Positions 18,039-27,987 of a stretch of 64,000 nucleotides of DNA are shown here, in pieces. The notes beneath the pieces are model-generated. The model did no database searches, was not told the DNA's origin, and saw only the letters and a list, made by a program, of their open reading frames with translations. Source of the stretch: Sulfurospirillum_A sp029027265 (GTDB taxonomy: Bacteria > Campylobacterota > Campylobacteria > Campylobacterales > Sulfurospirillaceae); contig CP093061.1 in the NCBI GenBank assembly GCA_029027265.1, positions 868,001-932,000 on the forward strand, read 5' to 3'. The translations under genes were made by a program, and so were the position numbers. Position 1 is the stretch's first letter. The number at the start of each line of letters is the position of its first letter.

Positions 18039-21000
18039 TTAAACTTCTTTTATAATCTCTTGTTCTTTTTTATTTTTCTCAAACCTCTTACTGTGAAGTA
18101 GAGCAAACATGGTAGGAACATATATGAGGTTTAGAACAGTTCCCCAAGCAAGTCCAAAACCAAGTGAAACTGCAAGTGGTTGGAAGATTATTGCTTGTCC
18201 TGTTGCAAAAAAGATAAGAGTCATAAGCCCAATGATAGTCGTCAAAGTTGTCATAAAGATAGGACGCAGTCTTTTAGTAGCTTGAATAAATAAGTCATCA
18301 AGAGTATATGTCTTTTTTAAATAAGTCATCATGATAATTCCATCATTTATAACAACACCCGCCAGCCCAAGAGCACCTATGAGTGAAGGCATACTTAGAT
18401 TCATGCCCATGATATAGTGACCACCAAGAACTCCAAGAAATGAAAAAGGTATAACTGACATCAGTATGAAGGTATCTTTAAATGAGTTAAATAGATATAA
18501 CATTGAGAGCATAATAAGAAATAGTGCTAGACCAGAGGCATTTAACATATCTCCCATAAGTTCTGCTTTTTTCTTTTTCTCTCCAAGTAATTCTATTCCC
18601 ACTCCATCTTTTTTTAGTTGTTCTAAGACAGGTTTGATTTGGTCTATAACTTCTCCTGCTGTTATAACAGAAGGATTAACATTAGCAATAACATAAAATA
18701 TTGTTTGACCATAATCTTTTATTACTTTTTCAAAAGATTGAATAGTTTCAAATGTAACTACATCTTTAAGTTCAACATTTTGTCCTGTTTCAAGGGGTAC
18801 TTTTAAATTTTTGAGTGCTTGAAGATTGTTTTTATTTAAGCTTTCAACTTTTATTTCTAAAAGAGAGTTCTCATCAAATGCTGTTCCTTTCTTTTTAGAT
18901 AGAAACATATTTGATAAAACTCGTCCTATTGTTGCTTCATCTAAGCCAAGTTGCTCACCATAACTGTTTATTTTTATTTTTATTTCATCAATTCCTATTT
19001 TAGCAGTATCTGACACTGTTTTTACTCCATTAATATCATAAAGAGCATTTTCTAGTGTTTTGATTGCATCAAGAGTTTGCTGTGTATTGTTAGATATAAC
19101 ACCTATTTTTATGTCAGATTTAACAGGTCCAGCTCTTCGTTCTGCTACAAATATTTCTTTTAAGCCATATTTACTTTTGTAATCTTTTCCTTTTAAAAAT
19201 TTACGAAGTTTTTTCGCAACTACTTGGGAAGCATCAGTTCTACTCCTCTCTATATTATCTTCATAAGGACTTAGATAAGGTGTAACATATTTATCTACAA
19301 AGTTTATTGGGACTAGCTTGTGAAGTTCTAGTGAGATATACATTACATAAGGATATCTTTCACTCCTTGATTCCACATCTTTTCTATAACCAGAGATAGT
19401 AGAAAGAGTTTTAATGCTAAATTTTTCTTTGTTTTTTAGTATGTCTTTTGAAATTGCATCAACTATTTTAAAAGAATCTTCTATTTTTGTATTGACATCT
19501 GCCTTTATTGAGATATTCATCGTTGTTGAGTCAAATTTTGGAAACATTTGAAATTTTGAGTTTTTGATAGCAACTACAGTTAACAGTGGAACTAAAATAA
19601 TAAATGAAAATAGAAAAGTTTTTTTGTATGTCATAAGCTTATGAATAATCCAGCTATAAATAGCATTGGCTTTTGACCATGATAGAACTCTTGACTCTGC
19701 TTTCAATGTATGTGCAGCGTGAATTGGTAAAAATACAAATGACTCTATGAGTGAAGCAACTATAAGTGCAGAGACTGCAATAGGGATTAGTTTTATAAAC
19801 TCTCCCATAGTTCCACCAATCATAATTGAAGGTAAAAATGCAAAAATAGTAGTTATAGATGCTACAAATACAGGCAATGCCATCTCTTGTGTTCCTACTA
19901 TGGCTGCTTCTTTTGGGCTTAGTCCCTCTTCAAGTTTTTGCTGTATGTTCTCAGCCACAACTATGGCGTCATCAACAACAATACCAAGAGCAACTAAAAC
20001 TCCTATTAGTGATACCATGTTTATTGTATATCCAAAGAAGTAGAGGTAAATAGCTCCCATAATGAAAGAGGTAGGGATACCAATAGCCACTATAGCTGCC
20101 ATTCTTGTGTTGATAAGAAGAGCAAGTAAAATGGCTACTAGAATAAGCCCAAAAAATATGTTCGACATAACTACATTGAGTCTATCTTTGATTCTATCGG
20201 AGCGATTTTCATGTATGGTGAAATCTATTTCAGGATTCGTCTTTTCAACTTTTGTTAAAAGTTTTTTTATATTTTCATCTGCGACAAGTGCATTTCCTCT
20301 TTCTGTTTGTGAAACGGCAAGAGAGAGCGATGTTTTTCCGTTAAAAGTAGACAAGGTTGTTGAGTCTTCATATCTTTTTTCTACCATTGCAATATCGGAA
20401 AGATAAATCTTTTTACCACTTATGCTAAGAAGTGTTTTTTGCATTGCTTCTGCTGTTTTTTTACCGTTGTATGTTGAAATGAAATAGTGCTTGTCTTTAC
20501 CCTCAATTTTTCCTACAGGAAATATATATGATAGTCCACTAATGGCATTAAAAGCTGCTGTTTTATTGATTCCAAAACTATCTATTTTTTTCTCATCTAT
20601 TTTGATGTTGTAGTACATATCAGAGTCACCATATATAACAACTTCAGATATGTCAGGGACAGATAGAATCTTTGTTCTAAACTTTTTAGCAAAGTCTTTT
20701 AGCTCGCTACGCGTAAGTGTTTTTGATGAGAGAGATACTTGCAGAATACTTTTACCAGTAGTAGCAACAGTAACTCGTGGGTCGTTCATATCTTCAGGAA
20801 AATTCTGTTTTACTTTGTCAATGGCATCTTTTATTTTTGCAGATGTATCATATTTGTTTACATCTTTGAGAAGTTCTACTGTTATGCTAAAAGAACCAGG
20901 AGTTATAACCGAAGTCATTTCGTCGATGCCCTCAATACTTTTAAGCTCATCCTCTATATCTCTAACTGCTATTTTGTCCATCATATCAATAGAAGAGCCG

Positions 21001-21158
21001 CTGTAACTACCACTAATGTTAATGATGTCTAATTCAAATGATGGAAATATTTCTTTGGGTGTTTTACTATAAGAGTAAAATCCTATTAAAATCACTAAAA
21101 TAAACAAAACATAATTCATTCTTGAATTATTGACAAAAAATCTTACAAACTTTTCCAT
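18039..21158 (-). CDS. RND-superfamily efflux pump, one-piece
   Basis: A complete 1,039-residue AcrB-like permease. Helix TM1 lies at about 15-33, the first porter region at about 40-330, TM2-TM6 at about 335-480 with GIVVDDAIVVAENI (TM4 acidic pair), TM7 near 515-535, the second porter region, and TM8-TM12 at about 850-1020. The charged tail is KNKKEQEI. No adaptor or channel gene is adjacent, so it must borrow partners or work alone. It is distinct from the split pump at 4059-7314. A perfect inverted repeat lies seven bases before the start and covers the likely ribosome binding site. Substrate unknown. Confidence 0.88.
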   Translation of the reverse strand: MEKFVRFFVNNSRMNYVLFILVILIGFYSYSKTPKEIFPSFELDIINISGSYSGSSIDMMDKIAVRDIEDELKSIEGIDEMTSVITPGSFSITVELLKDVNKYDTSAKIKDAIDKVKQNFPEDMNDPRVTVATTGKSILQVSLSSKTLTRSELKDFAKKFRTKILSVPDISEVVIYGDSDMYYNIKIDEKKIDSFGINKTAAFNAISGLSYIFPVGKIEGKDKHYFISTYNGKKTAEAMQKTLLSISGKKIYLSDIAMVEKRYEDSTTLSTFNGKTSLSLAVSQTERGNALVADENIKKLLTKVEKTNPEIDFTIHENRSDRIKDRLNVVMSNIFFGLILVAILLALLINTRMAAIVAIGIPTSFIMGAIYLYFFGYTINMVSLIGVLVALGIVVDDAIVVAENIQQKLEEGLSPKEAAIVGTQEMALPVFVASITTIFAFLPSIMIGGTMGEFIKLIPIAVSALIVASLIESFVFLPIHAAHTLKAESRVLSWSKANAIYSWIIHKLMTYKKTFLFSFIILVPLLTVVAIKNSKFQMFPKFDSTTMNISIKADVNTKIEDSFKIVDAISKDILKNKEKFSIKTLSTISGYRKDVESRSERYPYVMYISLELHKLVPINFVDKYVTPYLSPYEDNIERSRTDASQVVAKKLRKFLKGKDYKSKYGLKEIFVAERRAGPVKSDIKIGVISNNTQQTLDAIKTLENALYDINGVKTVSDTAKIGIDEIKIKINSYGEQLGLDEATIGRVLSNMFLSKKKGTAFDENSLLEIKVESLNKNNLQALKNLKVPLETGQNVELKDVVTFETIQSFEKVIKDYGQTIFYVIANVNPSVITAGEVIDQIKPVLEQLKKDGVGIELLGEKKKKAELMGDMLNASGLALFLIMLSMLYLFNSFKDTFILMSVIPFSFLGVLGGHYIMGMNLSMPSLIGALGLAGVVINDGIIMMTYLKKTYTLDDLFIQATKRLRPIFMTTLTTIIGLMTLIFFATGQAIIFQPLAVSLGFGLAWGTVLNLIYVPTMFALLHSKRFEKNKKEQEIIKEV

Positions 21159-21164
21159 ATGAAC

Positions 21165-21186
21165 ACCCTAATTATTTAATTAGGGT
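21165..21186 (-). promoter_or_regulatory. Inverted repeat covering the RND ribosome binding site
   Basis: The arms ACCCTAATT and AATTAGGGT flank ATTT. On the RND coding strand the second arm, with AGGGT, ends seven bases before the start codon, so a hairpin in the mRNA would hide the Shine-Dalgarno region. It could equally be an operator. It also lies behind the preceding gene's stop (21221) but has no T-tract. Confidence 0.5.
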
Positions 21187-21220
21187 ATTTTAACGTAGGT
21201 GTGTTAACAAACTGATAATG

Positions 21221-21730
21221 TCAATAATTTATTCTTATACTAATAGGTATATAACTTAGTCTTCTATTTGAAAATTTTGTAATTCTTTTACCCTTATAGT
21301 GACCTATGTTTTTATATCCTATAAATTTTTCTTCTTCACTTTCGCTATATTTTGTCACACACATTTGTTTAGTTTCATAAGTTCTATAGTTATCTTTTCT
21401 TTGATTTTGAGACATATTGTGACCTACTATTGAGCCTAAGATTGCTCCACCAACTGTAGCTAAATCTTTTCCTCTACCGCCACCAACTTGATGACCAAGA
21501 ATACCTCCAGCTACTCCTCCTATGATAGTTCCTATAGGAAAATCATTTGTGTAACCACGTGAACGTTGTACCGGCACACTTTCATTCCAACACTCTTGGT
21601 AAGGAACTCTTTTGGTGATTGTTTTATACTTTGGAGTCGAGCTTGTAACTCTTACCTCGTCTGTCATTGTAAATGAGTTTGCTTGAAGAGCTAAAAGGGC
21701 TGTTGTTAAAATTATTCCTATCTTTTTCAT
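21221..21730 (-). CDS. Glycine-zipper surface protein (17-kDa-antigen-like)
   Basis: An exported protein of 169 residues with a signal peptide (1-19). Residues about 65-108 form a glycine zipper (GTIIGGVAGGILGHQVGGG then GGAILGSIVGHNMS), the mark of the Rickettsia 17-kDa antigen and SlyB-type proteins. Two cysteines (ECWN, QMCV) lie outside the zipper, and there is no lipobox at the signal end, so it may not be a lipoprotein. Such proteins associate with the outer membrane and help envelope integrity. The gene has a good AAGGAGAAC site and stands alone between the RND pump and the NhaC-type antiporter. Confidence 0.72.
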   Translation of the reverse strand: MKKIGIILTTALLALQANSFTMTDEVRVTSSTPKYKTITKRVPYQECWNESVPVQRSRGYTNDFPIGTIIGGVAGGILGHQVGGGRGKDLATVGGAILGSIVGHNMSQNQRKDNYRTYETKQMCVTKYSESEEEKFIGYKNIGHYKGKRITKFSNRRLSYIPISIRINY

Positions 21731-21794
21731 AATGTTCTCCTTGTTTTGATAATAGAAGTTTAAAATAAAAAAGTGAAATGATTGTGAAGAGGTT

Positions 21795-21818
21795 AAGGAG
21801 GCGGTCTATTGCCTCCTT
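21795..21818 (-). terminator. Hairpin after the NhaC-type antiporter gene
   Basis: The GC-rich stem AAGGAGGC/GCCTCCTT with an eight-base loop begins about six bases after the stop codon. The T-tract is missing on the transcribed strand, so the strength is uncertain. Confidence 0.55.
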
Positions 21819-21823
21819 TAAAA

Positions 21824-23524
21824 TTAAGCTACTACTTTTTCCCCGTAAAATCTTACAGTTAAAGCAACTACTATGAGTGCAAGAGGAAGAACTACATACA
21901 TTGAAAATCCCATTGCAGCAGGAATATACCCAAACAGTATTGCCACAGCACCAACAAACAGCGCATAGAAAAGCTGAGTGTTAATGTGGTCCATATGGTC
22001 ACAAGATGCTCCCATTGATGAGAGTATTGAAGTATCTGAAATTGGAGAACAATGGTCACCAAAGATTGCACCAGTAAGAACGGCACTAATGTTTAAAATA
22101 ATATAGTTGTAAAGCTCAGTTCCCTCAAGTCCTGTGTGAATTCCTACGGCATTTGCAATAGGAATTGCCAAAGGCATCAAGATACCCATAGTTCCATAAG
22201 ATGTTCCAGTTGCAAAAGATATGATTGAACCCAATATAAATATAATAGAAGGTAGAAGTATCTGTGGAGTAGAATCTGTTAGAATTGAAACCAAATAAGT
22301 TGAAGTTCCAAGTTCTTTTATAACAGCACTTATGGACCAAGCAAGAATAAGGATAACAGCAGTAATAACCAAAGCTTTTACACCAAGTACCCAAGTCTCC
22401 AATGCTTCACTTAAATTGAACATTTTTTGTTGCATGCCCATTCCAATAGCTACAATAGAAGCAAAAAGAGCCGCTTCAAAAAGCACAATAGACGCATCAG
22501 CTGCGCCAAAACAGTGTTGGATTGATAAAAAAGCATAAGGGTTTGCATCTACAATCTTTAATGTTGCTTCATCTAACGCGTGATAACCATTAAAATAAAA
22601 TCCAAAAAATGCAACGGCTATAAGAGTACCTATGGGAATGATAGCGTTCCAAATAGAGTGAGTTACTCCCTCTTTGGGCTCAAGTGTTGCACTCTCTTGG
22701 TTCATCATAATTTTTGCGTTAGGGTGATAAACTTGACCAGTTGAAATTGCTCTTGTTGCAGCTTTGTGCATAGGACCAAACTCACGTAAGAAGTAAGCTG
22801 TAAAGAAAACAAAAGCTAACATTAAAATGTTGTAAAATCTATAAGGTATAGTTTCCACAAAAATTGCATATGCGTTTATATTTACCATGCCTATCATGGC
22901 ATAAGCATCTTTTATAAGAGATATTTCATACCCAATCCAAGTAGAAATCAGTGCAATTCCAGCAACAGGAGCCGCAGTTGCATCTATGATGAAAGCGAGT
23001 TTTTCACGACTAACTTTTAATTTGTCAGTAACTGGTCTCATAATTGGACCAATTATGAGTGAGTTTGCATAATCATCAAAAAAGATAAAAAAGCCCATAA
23101 TCCAAGTATATATTTGAGCAGAACGTTGTGATTTTGCACGCTTTGCAAGTCTTTGGGCTATGGCACGAGGTCCTCCCATTTTAGTAATGACGGCTATAAG
23201 CCCACCAATGGTAAGTACTTGAAGTATAATTCCTGCGTTCCAAGAATCTGCCATGCTTCCTACCATTTTACCAACAAGGTCGACAAAAGCGTTATAAAGA
23301 GCTGCAAATATATTGTTTCCAGATATATTTATAAGAAATGTTCCACTAAAAATACCCATAAAAAGTGAAAAAATAACGTTTTTTGTTAAAAATGCTAAAG
23401 CAATTGCCACAAAAGGTGGAATGAGCGTTAACACACCATAAGCCTCTGCGTTTGTTTTAGCATCAGCAAAAAGAGTCAATGGTAAAAAGGCCAATGCGAT
23501 AACTAATTTTAATTTACTATTCAA
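21824..23524 (-). CDS. NhaC-family Na+/H+ antiporter
   Basis: A 566-residue inner-membrane transporter of the NhaC ion transporter superfamily, which exchanges protons for Na+ or, in some members, for small organic solutes. It starts with a cleavable-looking hydrophobic segment (1-21), followed by at least eleven hydrophobic helices. Family hallmarks are FFDDYANSLIIGPIMRPV near residue 150 and GDHCSPISDTSILSS near 490. The ribosome site is AGGAGG. It is divergent from the adenine deaminase gene, with only about 75 bases between them. The substrate (Na+/H+ versus organic) is not resolved by sequence alone. Confidence 0.85.
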   Translation of the reverse strand: MNSKLKLVIALAFLPLTLFADAKTNAEAYGVLTLIPPFVAIALAFLTKNVIFSLFMGIFSGTFLINISGNNIFAALYNAFVDLVGKMVGSMADSWNAGIILQVLTIGGLIAVITKMGGPRAIAQRLAKRAKSQRSAQIYTWIMGFFIFFDDYANSLIIGPIMRPVTDKLKVSREKLAFIIDATAAPVAGIALISTWIGYEISLIKDAYAMIGMVNINAYAIFVETIPYRFYNILMLAFVFFTAYFLREFGPMHKAATRAISTGQVYHPNAKIMMNQESATLEPKEGVTHSIWNAIIPIGTLIAVAFFGFYFNGYHALDEATLKIVDANPYAFLSIQHCFGAADASIVLFEAALFASIVAIGMGMQQKMFNLSEALETWVLGVKALVITAVILILAWSISAVIKELGTSTYLVSILTDSTPQILLPSIIFILGSIISFATGTSYGTMGILMPLAIPIANAVGIHTGLEGTELYNYIILNISAVLTGAIFGDHCSPISDTSILSSMGASCDHMDHINTQLFYALFVGAVAILFGYIPAAMGFSMYVVLPLALIVVALTVRFYGEKVVA

Positions 23525-23589
23525 AAAATCCTCCTAAAAAATTAACTGTAAATTATATCATAATGCAGTACTGTAAAAATAACTTTTGC

Positions 23590-23595
23590 TATAAT
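23590..23595 (+). promoter_or_regulatory. -10 box implying a leaderless transcript
   Basis: TATAAT ends seven bases before the ATG at 23602, the distance at which transcription normally starts. No Shine-Dalgarno sequence lies between them. The message would therefore begin at or within a base of the start codon. Confidence 0.55.
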
Positions 23596-23601
23596 GATTT
23601 T

Positions 23602-24564
23602 ATGAAAAATTTAATACAAAAATTACCAAAAGCAGAGTTACATCTACACATAGAAGGTACACTAGAGCCTGAACTTATGTTTAAGTTAGCTAAAAAAAAC
23701 AGTATAAAAATACCATATAAAACTATAAAAGAAGTCAAAAAAGCATATAGTTTTAATTCTTTACAATCTTTTTTAGATATTTATTACGCAGGAGCAAATG
23801 TACTCATTGAAGAGCAAGATTTTTTTGATTTGACTTGGGCATATCTTCTTACATGTAAAGCACAAAACATAGTCCATACAGAAATTATGTTTGACCCTCA
23901 AGCTCATACAAATAGAGGTATAAAGTTTGAAACTGTTTTTAGTGGGATTAGCAGGGCATTAGAAAAAGCAAAAGAAGAATTAGAGATAAGCTCTTTTTTA
24001 ATAATGAGTTTTTTAAGACATTTAAGCCAAAAAGAGGCATTTACAACACTAAAAGAAGCTGAACCTTTTAAAGAAAAAATCATAGCCGTAGGTTTAGATT
24101 CAAGTGAACTTGGAAACCCTCCTGCTAAGTTTAAAGAAGTTTTTGAAGAAGCAAAAAAACAAGGTTACAAACTTACAGCTCATGCAGGAGAAGAGGGAGA
24201 TGCAAGTTATATTTGGGAGGCATTAAACCTTTTACATGTAGACAGAATAGACCACGGTATAAGATGTGATGAAGATGAAAGACTGTTGGAGTATCTTAAA
24301 CAAAATAAAATTCCACTAACTGTCTGTCCTTTGTCAAATACCAAATTAAAAGCAGTAGATGACATGAAAAACCACAATATATTAATGCTTTTAAAAAAAA
24401 GCTTACTTGTCACCGTAAATTCAGATGACCCAGCATACTTTGGTGGTTATTTAAATGAAAACTTTGAAGCTTTGGTAGATGCCTTAGATATGAATGAATA
24501 TGAACTAAAAAGGCTTATTCAAAATTCATTTGATGCTTCTTTTTTAAGAGAGAAAAAACGTTAA
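23602..24564 (+). CDS. Adenine/adenosine deaminase family protein (probably adenine deaminase)
   Basis: A 320-residue zinc deaminase of the adenosine deaminase family. Metal and catalytic residues are visible in AELHLHIEGTLE (HxH), HAGEEGDA, IDHGIR and NSDDPAYFGGY. The stretches LDSSELGNPPAKF and TVCPLSNTKLK match the branch that deaminates adenine to hypoxanthine, so purine salvage from adenine is the best guess. Adenosine or a related nucleoside remains possible. I use the ATG at 23602 (MKNLIQKLPKAEL) rather than an upstream ATG at 23563, because the family begins there and the -10 box lies in between. Two copies of the ACATGTA motif fall in the gene and one overlaps its stop. Confidence 0.85.
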   Translation: MKNLIQKLPKAELHLHIEGTLEPELMFKLAKKNSIKIPYKTIKEVKKAYSFNSLQSFLDIYYAGANVLIEEQDFFDLTWAYLLTCKAQNIVHTEIMFDPQAHTNRGIKFETVFSGISRALEKAKEELEISSFLIMSFLRHLSQKEAFTTLKEAEPFKEKIIAVGLDSSELGNPPAKFKEVFEEAKKQGYKLTAHAGEEGDASYIWEALNLLHVDRIDHGIRCDEDERLLEYLKQNKIPLTVCPLSNTKLKAVDDMKNHNILMLLKKSLLVTVNSDDPAYFGGYLNENFEALVDALDMNEYELKRLIQNSFDASFLREKKR

Positions 24565-24583
24565 CATGTAGAGGAGGTTTGGT

Positions 24584-24646
24584 ATGGAAAATAAAACACA
24601 AATAAGGGATTATGATAAAGATTCAATAATTATAAAAGATTATTGA
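24584..24646 (+). pseudogene. 20-codon open frame, likely remnant
   Basis: A very good GAGGAGG site precedes an ATG at 24584 and a frame of only 20 codons (MENKTQIRDYDKDSIIIKDY). No continuation is visible in the other frames before the insertion sequence at 24744. It looks like the start of a lost gene; a real micro-protein cannot be excluded. The remaining bases to 24743 show nothing I can name. Confidence 0.25.
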
Positions 24647-24743
24647 GCTTATTTCCAGGCTAGTTTTTTGATGTTATTAATTTCTATAATGCACTCCATA
24701 AACCAAACCACTTAAACAAGATTTTTTATTCCAAATGATAGAA

Positions 24744-25660
24744 TAGACTTCTTGCGAAACTCAAAAGTAGGTACAAAAAATGCTTAAAAGTTTATATGAG
24801 TAAATACAAACAACTACAAAAGAAACCACGAAAGAATTTTAAACGACTTATTGGTGTAAATGAAAATACTTTTAATGAGATGATTGCGATTTTCATAGCA
24901 TATGAAAAAGAGAGAACTAAAAATCATGGAGTTGGAGGAAGAAAAAGTTTATCACCAGAAGATAAAGTACTTTTGATGTTAAGTTATTATAGAGAGTACA
25001 GAACCTTAGAGCATATAGGCTTTGATTACAGCGTAAGTGAATCTACAGCTTCAAGAGTTGTACGAGAAGTTGAAGATATTTTAATTAAGTCAGGTAAATT
25101 TTCACTACCAAGTAAACGAGCTTTATATGGAGATAATATTGATTTGGAGTTTATCGTTATTGATGCTACTGAGTCCCCAATACAGCGACCAAAAAAAAGC
25201 AAAGAGAGTACTATTCAGGGAAAAAACGAAACCACACATTAAAGGGTCAAATAGTTATTGATAAAGATGAAAGGATTATTTGTGCTCACACCTGTAAAGG
25301 TACTACACATGATTTCAAACTTTTTAAACAAAGTAATCTTTCTGTAAAATCTGAGACTTGTATCTATGTAGATTTAGGTTACCTTGGAATTAAAAAGCAA
25401 CATGTCAATATTCAAATACCATACAAATCATCAAAGTTATATCCATTAACCAATACACAAAAAACTCAAAATAAAATAGAAGCATCAGCTTTTATTTGTA
25501 TTGAGCATGTCAATGCTAAATTAAAAACTTTTCAAATCCTTACGCAAAAATATCGTAACCGTAGAAAGCGCTTCAATCTCCGCTTTAATTTGATATGTGG
25601 ATTAGTGAATTTTGACCGTGGTTTTAATGTTTGTTCAAAATGAGTTTTGCAAGAAGTCTA
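24744..25660 (+). mobile_element. IS5-family-like insertion sequence, copy 2
   Basis: The ends TAGACTTCTTGCGAAACTCA and (reverse complement) TAGACTTCTTGCAAAACTCA differ at one base in 20. The outer TA pairs suit a TA target duplication. The element is about 0.9 kb with a transposase in two frames. It lies at the left edge of the insertion-sequence cluster and appears to be the only intact member of that cluster. Confidence 0.82.
24796..25643 (+). CDS. IS5-like transposase made by -1 frameshifting
   Basis: Frame A (24796-25242, 148 residues) has the helix-turn-helix part and the first catalytic aspartate in VIDATESPIQRP. Frame B runs uninterrupted to TGA at 25641-25643 with VDLGYLG (second aspartate), IEHVNA (glutamate) and YRNRRKRFNLRF. 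The frames join at GGGAAAA (25218-25224), phased G-GGA-AAA, exactly as in copy 1, although the proteins differ at many positions. This conservation argues that -1 slippage is the normal way to make the full enzyme. Confidence 0.75.
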
Positions 25661-25689
25661 ATAAAAAAGAAAATAATAAAGGGTGTAAA

Positions 25690-25776
25690 ATGAGTACCAA
25701 ACGAAAAAGATACAGTGCTGACTTCAAAGCCAAACTGGTTTTAAAAGTTTTTTCAAAGAGAGTCATCACTTCGTGA
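25690..25776 (+). pseudogene. IS3-family OrfA N-terminal remnant
   Basis: The frame MSTKRKRYSADFKAKLVLKV matches the opening of IS3-type OrfA proteins (helix-turn-helix beginning KRYSxxFKAKLVLxxL), then runs out of register and stops at TGA (25774-25776). Nothing of OrfB follows. It was cut off before the next element, which begins at 25800. Confidence 0.6.
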
Positions 25777-25799
25777 CCGTTTTACTTGACAAGAAAAAA

Positions 25800-26727
25800 G
25801 ACTTAATAGTAAATATGGGTGCTCCAAAGACTTTCAAACTATGGCATAGTGGGAGTAAACAAAGGTTTATTTACAAATGATTGTAAAAAAGCTCTAAAAT
25901 ATGTATAAATTGCAAGTCTAAAAATATTATTTCCAAAGGTTCAAGAAAAGGGATAAAAAGATATTTTTGTAAAGACTATAAAACTTCTTTCAGCTCAAAA
26001 AGAAGACCAAAACAACTAGAAAAAGTTATCTTTGAAGAATATTTTTTACAACGACAAACACTCATGCAACTTTCAGTAAAATATTCCAGATCAATAAGCT
26101 GGATAGTGAAGCAAAGAGATGAATATATTGTTGATATAAAAGCACATAATCCAAGGACAGTAAACTTGGTATGCGATGCTACTTTTTATGGGAAGAGGAA
26201 AGAGCGTGAAGCCTGCCCTTGGGGTACAATCTTGGAACTTTGGTGTTCAAAGATATTGAATCAAAAGAGATACTTATCTGGAAGCATATTGAAAGTGAAT
26301 TGGAAGCTTCTAATGAACTGAAGAAAATTGTTTCAAGACTAACTCAAACTACAGAGAAAAACTTTACTCAAAAGCTTGATGATTGGTACGAAAATTATAA
26401 AGGTTTTTTAGAGAACTAGGTGCCCCTTGAGGGTAAAAAAGTGTTTCGTCTATTACTGGAGAACTCCACTATACTCATCCAAGAATAAGAGTTGCATATA
26501 GAAGTCTACGAACTAATTTACCTTATATATTTACATACAAAAATCATAAAAAACTAAACATACAAAATACAACTAATACACTCGAGGGTGGTGTATTCTC
26601 TCATATGAAAAATATGATTAGTTTGCATCGTGGACTTAGTAAAAGTATGAAGTTGAATTTAGTCGATTATTATTTAGTGAATTATAAGAAACAGTATAAA
26701 AGTAAGCACCATATTTACTATTAAGTC
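25800..26727 (+). mobile_element. Degenerate insertion sequence, IS1249/IS256-like
   Basis: The left end GACTTAATAGTAAATATGGG and the reverse complement of the right end (GACTTAATAGTAAATATGG, at 26705-26727) define an element of about 0.93 kb. Its single transposase gene is broken by several frameshifts. No clear target duplication is visible (AGAAAAAA against CAAAATTA). Confidence 0.6.
25902..26724 (+). pseudogene. Degenerate zinc-finger DDE transposase (IS1249-like)
   Basis: The fragments in order are: a zinc-ribbon start CINCKSKNIISKGSRKGIKR then YFCKD; a region with VCDATFYGKRKER (first catalytic aspartate); after a frameshift near 26215, GTLVFKDIESKEILIWKHIE; then a stop at 26417-26419; and after a further shift, ITGELHYTHPRIRVAYRSLR and TNTLEGGVFSHMKNMISLHR. 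The last piece is the TNN-LEGG-HRG signature of IS1249-type IS256 relatives. No start codon is left at the front. The gene is clearly dead. Confidence 0.6.
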
Positions 26728-26943
26728 CAAAATTAAGAAAAAGTTAGCAATTTTTTTAAGCATGAAAGCATTGTTTATGCTGCTTGATTTTTTAGGTATT
26801 TAGGTGGTGGAGTAATAAGTGTTTATTTGTGTAAAATTTCCATATGTTACATTTGCAATCAACATACCAAAAGGAGCAATAAATATATTACTTAATTTTG
26901 TATTAAAAATAGATCCTATATATAACAATATTATTAATACGAA
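26728..26943. other. Unassigned spacer inside the IS cluster
   Basis: This 216-base spacer holds a hairpin at 26758-26794 (AAGC and AGCAT arms, followed by T6) that could stop transcription from the left. A 73-codon open frame from 26819 runs into the next element and has no recognisable content. I see no gene here. Confidence 0.4.
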
Positions 26944-27002
26944 GGAACTGTTCAAAAATCTGTGTCAATTGGGTAAAATAACAAATACTCAAGGAAACAC
27001 AG

Positions 27003-27930
27003 ATGAATATAAAAATAGATGTATAGCAATTTGCTCGTGATATAAAAGCTGGTAAAAGTATCGGTGGTAAAGATGGAGCACTAGGCTCTCTAATAAAACA
27101 ACTAACAGAAGCTGCACTTGCAGCAGAGATAGACTCACACTTAACTCAAGACCTCAATCGAAATCGCAAAAATGGTTATGTCACAAAAACTATGAAAAGT
27201 GAACACGGTGAGTTTGAGTTAAATGTTTCTCGTGATTGCACTGGTTCATTTGAACCGGAAATAGTCAAGAAAAATCAAAGAACAATGTCAGGAGAGATTG
27301 AAGAGAAAATATTAGCTCTTTACTCACATGGGAATAGTTATTCATAATAGAAGATATTTACGGTGTAGGCTTCTCAAAGGGTGCTATTAGTGCAGTAACA
27401 GATAAAATCATACCTATGCTTCAAGAATGGAGAGTTCGTCCTCTTGAAGAGGTATATCCCATCATATTCTTAGATGCTATCCATTATAAAGTAAAAGAAG
27501 ATGGTCGTTGTTTTTTATACAGTTCTTGGAGTTGGTATTGATGGTAAAAAAGAGATACTTGGATTGTATCTCAACGAGAGTGAAGGTGCTAAGTTCTGGT
27601 TACAGGTTTTCAAATAGATGAGTGAAAGATATACTCATAGCCTCTGTTGATGGTCTTAAAGGTTTTCCTTAAGCTATTAACTCAGTATTTCCAGATACAG
27701 AAGTCCAACTTTGTATAGTACATCAAATTCGTAATAGCCTTAAGTACGTAGGTTCAGCTTATCAAAAACAATTTGCCAAAGAACTTAAAAAAGTATATCA
27801 AGCTTTCACAAAAGAAGAAGCTGAAATTGAGTTAGACAAGTTAGAAGAAAAATGGGGCAAAAAATATCCTATCGTCTTCACTTCTTGGAGAAATAAGTGG
27901 GATAATTTATCTGTTTATTTTAAATATCCT
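27003..27930 (+). pseudogene. IS256-family transposase, degenerate and truncated
   Basis: After MNIKIDV an in-frame TAG interrupts the frame, which then continues as QFARDIKAGKSIGGKDG and HLTQDLNRNRKNGYVTKT. Stops and shifts follow near 27346 and 27615. The first catalytic aspartate is in PIIFLDAIHYKVKEDG, the second region reads FPDTEVQLCIVHQIRNSLKY, and the frame is lost after YFKYP at about 27930, just before the conserved glutamate region. This order is typical of the mutator (IS256) family. The product cannot be functional. Confidence 0.75.
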
Positions 27931-27987
27931 GGAATATCCCCCATAAACTAGACAAACTTTAATTCAATAATTTACTGACCTTTATAA

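Noticed and set aside
22125..23368. Several open frames overlapping the NhaC-type antiporter in other frames.
   Set aside because: They overlap a clear full-length gene and encode odd, cysteine- and tyrosine-rich strings without start signals.
26758..26794. Hairpin with T-tract as the terminator of a real gene.
   Set aside because: The only gene to its left is a dead transposase, so at best it is an old or incidental terminator.
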